From contig JAMCUV010000004.1 in NCBI GenBank assembly GCA_023379345.1, positions 1-11,683 on the forward strand: DNA of 11,683 bases, read 5' to 3'. Shown here piece after piece: positions 7,018 to 11,683 of this stretch. A program made the position numbers and the translations under genes. Source of the DNA: Thermoplasmatota archaeon. Its GTDB lineage: Archaea > Thermoplasmatota > Thermoplasmata > Thermoplasmatales > Thermoplasmataceae. The notes beneath the pieces were generated by a model. The model saw only the letters and a program-made list of their open reading frames with translations. It did not search any database and had not been told where the DNA came from. The number at the start of each line of letters is the position of its first letter. Positions within the stretch are counted from its first letter, which is position 1.

Positions 7018-8138
7018 TGCTCATACCCGGTCCGGTCAATGTTCCTTCAAGTGTTGCGAAGGCGTCTGGTCTTGTCGTAAATCACAGATCACAGCAATTC
7101 AGGGACATAGTAAGGGAATCCGAAAGTCTTCTCAACAAATTTGCCGGATCAGATAGAGCCATAATGACAACTGGATCAGGCACGACGGCTGTTGAATCCA
7201 TGATATTTTCCCTGACATCTTCAGGCGACGATGTTGGGGCAGTAACATTCGGTGAATTCGGGGACAGGCTTATAGACAGCCTTCATCGCCGTGGGCTTAA
7301 TGTTTCCACCCTTAATATGACGGAGAATGATGTTCTCACAGAGGATGATATAAAGGATTTCATAGTGAGGAACAGCAGGATGAAATCATTATTTCTGGTG
7401 CAGAATGAGACTGGAAACGGCACCTCCATACATGACATGAGAAAGATAACAATGGCCGCAAAAAACATGGGTGTAAGAGTCTTCGTCGATTCAGTATCAG
7501 CCTTTGGAGGTGTCCCCATCAATGTCAGGGACTGGGGCATCGATGCAGTGGCAACATGCAGCCAGAAGGGGCTGGCTTCTGTTCCTGGCATAGGAATAGT
7601 TCTGCTGGGAGAAGAAATGGCCGGTATGGTCACACCCAGGGACGATATTCCTCAGTATCTGGATCTTGGCATATCCCTGAAGTTTCTTTCAAAGAATGAA
7701 ACACCATATACTCCGTCAACAGGGAGCTTCAACGCCCTTCGAGAAGCATTGAGGATTCTTGAATTAGAGGGGTTGGAGAAAAGATGGGCCAGGCATCATT
7801 CAAATGCCGAGTATTTGAGAAAATCTCTCAAACTAAGTAAGTCTGAGATTCTGGGCAATTCCAACAATTATTCAGATACGGTAATAGCCTTCAGGCCCAG
7901 GCTGCCCGTGAAGGATACCATTGCGGGTCTCGCATCAAGAGGTATCACGGTCTCAAGAGGAATGGGAAAGCTGGCTGATTCCATCATAAGGGTAGGGAAC
8001 CTTGGCATAGTGACTGGCAAGGACATTCAAGAGTTTGTGAATGCCTATTACGAGATAAGCAGAATACGTGAATCTAACACAGAGGAGAGTATTCCTCCAG
8101 ATTCGATGCCAGGCCCCGAAATCATGAATCTTTTCTGA
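7014..8138 (+). CDS. Class V PLP-dependent aminotransferase, probable phosphohydroxypyruvate or alanine/serine-glyoxylate aminotransferase (374 aa)
   Basis: A fold-type I, class V aminotransferase of the COG0075 (AGXT/PucG-like) group, not the bacterial SerC type. Landmarks: LIPGPVNVP at the start (3-11), HR (24-25), the cofactor-phosphate loop GSGTTA (54-59), ETGNG (132-136), D159 in FVDSVSA for the pyridine nitrogen, K185 in CSQKGL forming the Schiff base, and R326 in IIRVGNLG, which should bind the substrate carboxylate. Length is normal. Directly coupled to serA, it most likely converts 3-phosphohydroxypyruvate and glutamate to phosphoserine, as COG0075-type enzymes are thought to do in archaea; broad alanine/serine-glyoxylate activity is also possible. 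The start is ATG 7014, with a ribosome site; a second ATG follows at once. The last 25 residues (ESNTEESIPPDSMPGPEI...) form a polar tail beyond the usual core. No phosphoserine phosphatase is in the window. Confidence 0.85.
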   Translation: MMLIPGPVNVPSSVAKASGLVVNHRSQQFRDIVRESESLLNKFAGSDRAIMTTGSGTTAVESMIFSLTSSGDDVGAVTFGEFGDRLIDSLHRRGLNVSTLNMTENDVLTEDDIKDFIVRNSRMKSLFLVQNETGNGTSIHDMRKITMAAKNMGVRVFVDSVSAFGGVPINVRDWGIDAVATCSQKGLASVPGIGIVLLGEEMAGMVTPRDDIPQYLDLGISLKFLSKNETPYTPSTGSFNALREALRILELEGLEKRWARHHSNAEYLRKSLKLSKSEILGNSNNYSDTVIAFRPRLPVKDTIAGLASRGITVSRGMGKLADSIIRVGNLGIVTGKDIQEFVNAYYEISRIRESNTEESIPPDSMPGPEIMNLF

Positions 8139-8271
8139 ATCCGGCAATTTTCATATTTCGGGACCGTCGTAAAATCTTAACTCACCTCAGCTATTTCACG
8201 CACCGTATAGATTTCCCTGAATCCTCCAACGCTAACAGGCAACATTTTTCAGAGATATGAGAATCCCGGTA

Positions 8272-8280
8272 AAGTTTATT
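8272..8280 (+). promoter_or_regulatory. TATA box of the TPR-protein gene
   Basis: AAGTTTATT is centred about 27 bases before the ATG at 8304, giving a leaderless start and separating this gene from the serA operon. The rest of 8139-8303 holds no gene. Confidence 0.5.
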
Positions 8281-8303
8281 GAACAGGATCAGGATGTGGT
8301 TCC

Positions 8304-9401
8304 ATGCAGTCTGACCCCATAGAGGAATTGTTTGGCTTGATGGACGACGAGAAATACGATGATGTTCTGGATAAGGTTGACAGGATGATCTCAACAGATA
8401 ATCAAAATCCAGTTCTGCACGCAGTGAAGGCCATGGCTCTCATGGAGACGGGTGTGGATTCAGAAGCTGCCCTGAAGGAGGCGGATTTCGCGTACAAGAA
8501 ATCACAGGACCCTTTTTTCAAGTATGTCAGGGGCTGGGCACTTGCGGAAAATGGTGACATAAAGCAGGGTTTGACCCTGTTGAATCAAGCTTCAGATCAG
8601 GATCCAGACAACATCCAGTACCTCATAAAACTGGCAGAAGTTTACGAGGATGATGGAAAATCACAGGATGCCCTCAAGGCCATCATAAGGGCGCAGCGGG
8701 TGGAGCCTGACGATGTCAGGCTTTCCCTCATGAAGGCCGGTTACCTGAACACTCTTGAACGGGCAAGAGAGGCTGTGACAGAACTGAAGCGGATAAACAG
8801 CAAGTACCCTGAATTCGACTACGCCTACTTCATGCTCTCGGAATCATATCTTCTCCTTGACGATCTGAAAAATGCACAAATTGCCATAGATTCTGCCATA
8901 AAACACAGCAAGCAACCTGATCCAGAATACTATGAAAGGTCTGCACAGGTCAGAATAGCAGAAGGGGATATTGAAAATGCAATATCTTTCCTGGACAGGG
9001 CCATGGGTGCGGCCAGTTCAGATGATGAAAAGGTAATATATCTTCTGGAGAAGGTTAAGGCACTTTCATTCGCAGGAAAGGCCGACGAGGGTGAGAAGAT
9101 CCTCCGTGATGAATATGGCAGGAACAGCGAAAACGCGCTTTATTACTATTCCCTCATCGATAACCTGTCGGATCAGGGAAAGAAAGACGAGATTGAACAG
9201 CTGATCCACGACAAGAATTTGCCAGAATCCCTGTCAACACTTATTCGCGTGTACACAGGCATTTATGAGAAGCCTGATGAGGACGCTGTGGAATCAGCTT
9301 TATCTTCGCTGCACGATGACATAAATCAGAACGATTTCAACATGACATTATCCCAGATACTATTCGATGCCATGCTTGCATCAGCCGGAAAGGATGAATG
9401 A
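8304..9401 (+). CDS. TPR-repeat protein (365 aa)
   Basis: A soluble, acidic protein built of tetratricopeptide-type helical hairpins. Repeats of about 34 residues can be followed: about 16-50 (KYDDVLDKVDRMISTDNQNP), 70-104 (FFKYVRGWALAENGDIKQGL, then a DPDN turn), 105-138 (QYLIKLAEVYEDDGKSQDAL, EPDD turn), 139-171, 172-207 (YAYFMLSESYLLLDDLKNAQ), 208-242 (YYERSAQVRIAEGDIENAIS) and 243-280. The TPR consensus positions (small residue, aromatic, Gly, Ala, Pro) recur. The C-terminal ~80 residues are helical but no longer match well. There is no signal peptide, membrane segment or enzyme domain, so it probably acts as a cytoplasmic scaffold for a protein partner that cannot be named. A leaderless promoter supports the start. 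It is not obviously linked to the serine genes. Confidence 0.85.
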   Translation: MQSDPIEELFGLMDDEKYDDVLDKVDRMISTDNQNPVLHAVKAMALMETGVDSEAALKEADFAYKKSQDPFFKYVRGWALAENGDIKQGLTLLNQASDQDPDNIQYLIKLAEVYEDDGKSQDALKAIIRAQRVEPDDVRLSLMKAGYLNTLERAREAVTELKRINSKYPEFDYAYFMLSESYLLLDDLKNAQIAIDSAIKHSKQPDPEYYERSAQVRIAEGDIENAISFLDRAMGAASSDDEKVIYLLEKVKALSFAGKADEGEKILRDEYGRNSENALYYYSLIDNLSDQGKKDEIEQLIHDKNLPESLSTLIRVYTGIYEKPDEDAVESALSSLHDDINQNDFNMTLSQILFDAMLASAGKDE

Positions 9402-9925
9402 ATTAGCAGAAGCCTTTAAAACCCACATAATCTGGGCTCCTCTTTTCATTTATGCGTTAAATAAATGCACAAAAATCTCGATACATTTTTCATCCTCTTA
9501 ACCCATCTTAGAATTGCATTGTAACAAAGCATAATCCTATTTCATTTTACTGGGGGGCAGAAATGACACACATCATAGCAAGGTCAGACCCTTCGCCCTG
9601 AAATATAAAAGATCAGCAATGCACAACTCGAAATTCCAAGATTCAGGAAATACAGATGAAGCACTGTAAACATGGCTTCTCAGTCGAAGCCATAGCGATA
9701 ATTGATCATTTGGCAGTAAATCCATCGCACTAAATGCAATTCCGTAATAGCGAAAGGAAGAGGCATTATCTCTCATATTTCATGAATTAGGATGTGACCG
9801 GAGCCGATGCAGTGAGACTGGCAGATACATACCTAATGAGTTAAATAAAGAATCTAGGAGAAAGGATGAGCAACTATCGTGGCATCACAATAAATTAAAA
9901 CCAGGCACAATTGGGCGTCTTCAAC
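9402..9925. other. Gene-free stretch between the TPR gene and the 79-residue gene
   Basis: No convincing gene is seen on either strand. The plus strand has an ATG at 9563 after a G-rich run (GGGGGGCAG), giving only MTHIIARSDPSP before TGA. The same frame then shows a few protein-like pieces (for example CKHGFSVEAIAIIDHLAV) broken by TAA, TAG and TAA up to 9898. Stop density there is about what chance predicts, so it may be eroded coding sequence or nothing. Open frames on the minus strand look equally unconvincing. Confidence 0.5.
9422..9446 (+). terminator. Weak terminator candidate after the TPR gene
   Basis: CCCA (9422-9425) and TGGG (9432-9435) can form a four-pair stem with a six-base loop, followed by the pyrimidine-rich CTCCTCTTTTC. 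The stem is short, and archaeal terminators do not need one; the T-run may matter more. It lies about 20 bases after the stop codon. Confidence 0.25.
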
Positions 9926-10165
9926 TCAATCAAGAATCTCTATCAGGGTGTCTCTAAGTTCATCGAGCATCACTTCGAGGTCGGGCAGCTCTTCAGAAGT
10001 AAGGCGCGTCAGTCCAACCTCTAGATAAGGTTTTAGATAATCGCTTAGATGTTCAGGAAAAAACTGATCTATGTCGCTGTAAATAACTCCCTTGGACTGG
10101 CATCTCCTTGTAAACAATTCCATTATATGATCTTGTATATTCTTTTTAGGCAGTTCCGATACCAT
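9926..10165 (-). CDS. Possible small acidic protein (79 aa)
   Basis: This short frame has protein-like composition: a charged N-terminus (SELPKKNIQDHIMELFTRR), a middle with aromatic and acidic residues (VIYSDIDQFFPEHLSDYLKPY), and an amphipathic acidic helix at the end (SEELPDLEVMLDELRDTL). It looks helical and soluble. I recognise no family. No good TATA box or ribosome site is visible before ATG 10165, and it sits in an eroded region, so it could be a surviving piece of a longer gene. The ATG overlaps, on the opposite strand, another ATG that opens a less convincing 52-codon frame. Confidence 0.45.
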   Translation of the reverse strand: MVSELPKKNIQDHIMELFTRRCQSKGVIYSDIDQFFPEHLSDYLKPYLEVGLTRLTSEELPDLEVMLDELRDTLIEILD

Positions 10166-10356
10166 GAACTGTCAGGGAAATGCGTTCATGTTCTTGAGGA
10201 TAGGTCCTGTGAACCCGCATGAGTCTCTTATCTTTCATCATGTGTCCCTGTGGAATTTGCTGCATTGTGTGCGAATACAAGACAAGTCTGTGGTGAATGA
10301 AGGATATTGGGTAGGAAACTGACTGTTGTAACATTAAAGTATATCTTGTATTAGAT

Positions 10357-10718
10357 ATGGCCAAGGATAAGTCAGATTACTGTGCAACGGACGATACCCT
10401 CAATATTACATATAGGGGAAGCAACAAGGAGACCAGGAAGAAAAGGTTCAGAGAACTGTCAGATCTGACCTGAACATTGAAATTCACTGATGCCATGATG
10501 AGGATTGAAATGGGAAAATACAGGAATATATCACATTCCACTGTACAACCACTGAAAAATACACGGATACCCTGCACGCATTCTCAACGGATGTGGGTTG
10601 AGAGGTATGAAGAACAAAAAGATCGGGAAAGTTTGTGTATGCATCCATGATAAGAAAACTCGCCAGAATGATATTCACCATGCTTACAGAAAAAGGAGAT
10701 GGAAATATAAGAATTTAG
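10357..10718 (+). pseudogene. Probable decayed transposase, IS110-like C-terminal end
   Basis: Read in one frame the segment starts MAKDKSDYCATDDTLN, meets TGA at 10471-10473, continues through MMRIEMGKYRN and stops again at 10648-10650. Near the end the protein-like reading moves between frames: NGCGLRGMKNKKIGK in frame 2 (from 10586), then, after a one-base shift at about 10631, VYASMIRKLARMIFTMLTEK in frame 3 up to TAG at 10716-10718. A basic stretch followed by a helix with xxRKLxxxIxxML resembles the C-terminus of IS110/IS1111-family transposases (the VAVARKLLxIIxxML type). I infer an inactivated transposase end with at least one stop and one frameshift. The N-terminal part is not recognised and may be unrelated. 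No terminal repeats were found. Confidence 0.35.
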
Positions 10719-10808
10719 CATTAACTCAGAGCAAGATATTAAAGCCGGGAGAGGCCTGAACTGTTTGTATAAACTGGTTAACTGAATTTTTGCATAGCTT
10801 GTGAATAC

Positions 10809-10846
10809 TTGAGTGGCCTATGAATTCCTATCTTTGAGTGCCTATG
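10809..10846 (+). repeat. Imperfect direct repeat with flanking inverted hexamer
   Basis: TTGAGTGGCCTATG (10809-10822) recurs as TTGAGTGCCTATG (10834-10846), differing by one G, with 25 bases between repeat starts. GCATAG at 10792-10797 is the reverse complement of CTATGC at 10842-10847. These could be remains of a mobile-element end or a binding site, but the units are short. Confidence 0.35.
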
Positions 10847-11117
10847 CTTGTTTGCGAAAAAGCAGGTGGATAATCTCTGCCCCGGTCTTTAGTATATGTA
10901 CATAAACGAGGTGTTATGGGGAAGGTAACAATGGAATGCTGATCGGAGAAGTTTCATGCGGGTTTAAATGTGAAAGATTTTAGGTTATGAAATACATCGG
11001 AAGATGTTTTCAATCTCTCTGGCGGATTTTAGAACCGTATCGTAGAAATTTGCAATTCTGTTTCATGCTATTGAGGTTTTAGATCTGACATGTGTCCCAG
11101 CAAGATGGAAAAAAGAT

Positions 11118-11126
11118 TAAAATATC
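11118..11126 (+). promoter_or_regulatory. TATA box of the thermopsin gene
   Basis: TTAAAATAT, preceded by a purine-rich stretch, is centred about 26 bases before the ATG at 11148. This is a textbook leaderless archaeal promoter and selects ATG 11148 over the in-frame ATG at 11154. Confidence 0.6.
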
Positions 11127-11147
11127 ATATATCGCATGTAATTATTT

Positions 11148-11683
11148 ATGGAAATGAATAAACGGAACAAATTAATTTTAGCAATATCCGTCATTGTGGC
11201 GCTGGTCATGGTACTCAGTGCCTTTTCTGTAATGGCGGTGCAGAGCACTAATCCTCAACATCCAATTTCACCCCAGTCAAGCGCCGCCTCAATTTCCGCA
11301 CTTCAGACAACTCCGGCGCACCTGAGTGCCAGGGCGTCTGGGGTTATGGCACAGCTTGCCTCCCGGGGCATTCCTGCCAAGTATGTCTATCTACCAAACT
11401 TTAATGAACATGCCAACAAAATTGGAAATCTTATAGGGCCATCATACACATCCGCCCCAGCCCCAATGGGAATTGGCGCCTATGGCCTCATGTATAATGG
11501 TACAAATTATACTGGGTTCAACCTGACCACATCCAGTTTTATGGGTGAAATCAATATGTCAAATCTGCAGGATCTCTACGCACTTGATGACGGACCCACC
11601 AGTGTGACAATTCAGCTTAATGCGGTTCTGGATAACGTTGCACTCTTCGGAAACTCCAGTTATGCATTCTGGACTCAGAACGT
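11148..11683 (+). CDS. Thermopsin-family acid protease precursor, N-terminal part
   Basis: The frame stays open to the right edge, giving 178 residues. The N-terminus is a signal peptide: basic MEMNKRNK, a hydrophobic core (about 9-30) and a small-residue region (VMAVQS). A Ser/Ala-rich propeptide-like stretch follows (32-75). The mature part begins with family landmarks: APAPMGIGAYGL (103-114), NLTTSSFMGEINMSNL (125-140), VTIQLNAVLDNV (153-164) and YAFWTQN (172-178). These match the thermopsin (peptidase family A5) pattern of PMG(I/V)-x-x-(F/Y)G, (F/V)-x-G-x-(I/V)N(I/M)S-x-L, SIQLN-V and Y-(W)-x-Q. Such enzymes are secreted and digest proteins in hot acid outside the cell. Several N-x-S/T sequons are present. 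The C-terminal half is outside the window, so activity cannot be judged. Confidence 0.85.
   Translation, partial: MEMNKRNKLILAISVIVALVMVLSAFSVMAVQSTNPQHPISPQSSAASISALQTTPAHLSARASGVMAQLASRGIPAKYVYLPNFNEHANKIGNLIGPSYTSAPAPMGIGAYGLMYNGTNYTGFNLTTSSFMGEINMSNLQDLYALDDGPTSVTIQLNAVLDNVALFGNSSYAFWTQN

Larger units (their letters stand above)
10719..11147. other. Intergenic stretch before the thermopsin gene
   Basis: No gene is seen. The stretch contains an imperfect direct repeat (10809-10846), short broken frames, for example MGKVTMEC followed by a stop near 10917-10943, and the thermopsin promoter at its right end. Together with 10166-10356, which also lacks a convincing gene, it makes a low-information region flanking the transposase remnant. 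Confidence 0.5.

Noticed and set aside
9573..9776. 67-codon minus-strand frame
   Set aside because: No promoter or ribosome site, and its composition fits a chance frame in non-coding DNA.
10164..10322. 52-codon plus-strand frame (MNCQGNAFMFLRIG...)
   Set aside because: A TATA-like stretch lies upstream, but the product resembles no protein I know and the region looks eroded; too weak to list as a gene.
10146..10364. 72-codon minus-strand frame upstream of the 79-residue gene
   Set aside because: His/Met-rich composition without pattern, no promoter, and it overlaps the better 79-residue frame.
10377..10681. Minus-strand frames opposite the transposase remnant
   Set aside because: Their products are hydrophobic shadow translations; the plus strand carries the more protein-like signal.

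Overview
The window looks like the chromosome of a Thermoplasmatales-type archaeon (an acidophilic, wall-less euryarchaeon). The evidence is: TATA-like boxes about 25 bases before start codons with little or no leader; Shine-Dalgarno sequences essentially absent except inside one operon; strong use of AGG/AGA for arginine; a thermopsin-like acid protease precursor; and a serine-pathway pair of the archaeal kind. Genus cannot be fixed by eye.

Layout. 1-387 is the tail of a polytopic membrane protein, probably a permease, closed by a T-tract. 601-1903 holds three small proteins that I do not recognise: one on the plus strand (601-1164) whose stop codon directly abuts the stop of a minus-strand gene (1165-1539), which is followed by a second minus-strand gene (1580-1903). 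2104-4605 encodes an 833-residue membrane-anchored protein with a large Ser/Asn-rich external domain carrying about two dozen N-glycosylation sequons; its last 10 bases overlap the end of a convergent DUF1015 gene (4596-5780).

5781-6075 is a divergent promoter region. To its right lies the clearest metabolic unit: serA (D-3-phosphoglycerate dehydrogenase, 6076-7017) and a class V aminotransferase (7014-8138) overlapping by ATGA. Together they would carry out the first two steps of phosphorylated serine synthesis. The DUF1015 protein, read away from them, may belong to the same pathway. A TPR-repeat protein follows (8304-9401).

From 9402 to 11147 the region is gene-poor. It holds one plausible 79-residue protein (9926-10165, minus strand) and what appears to be a frameshifted transposase tail (within 10357-10718), so it resembles an old insertion site. 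The window ends inside a secreted thermopsin-family protease (from 11148), which has a good leaderless promoter.

No tRNA, rRNA, CRISPR array or intact mobile element was found. The most interesting points are the DUF1015/serine link with its ParB/SerK-like DGHHR motif, the large glycoprotein-like membrane protein, and the eroded stretch before the thermopsin gene.
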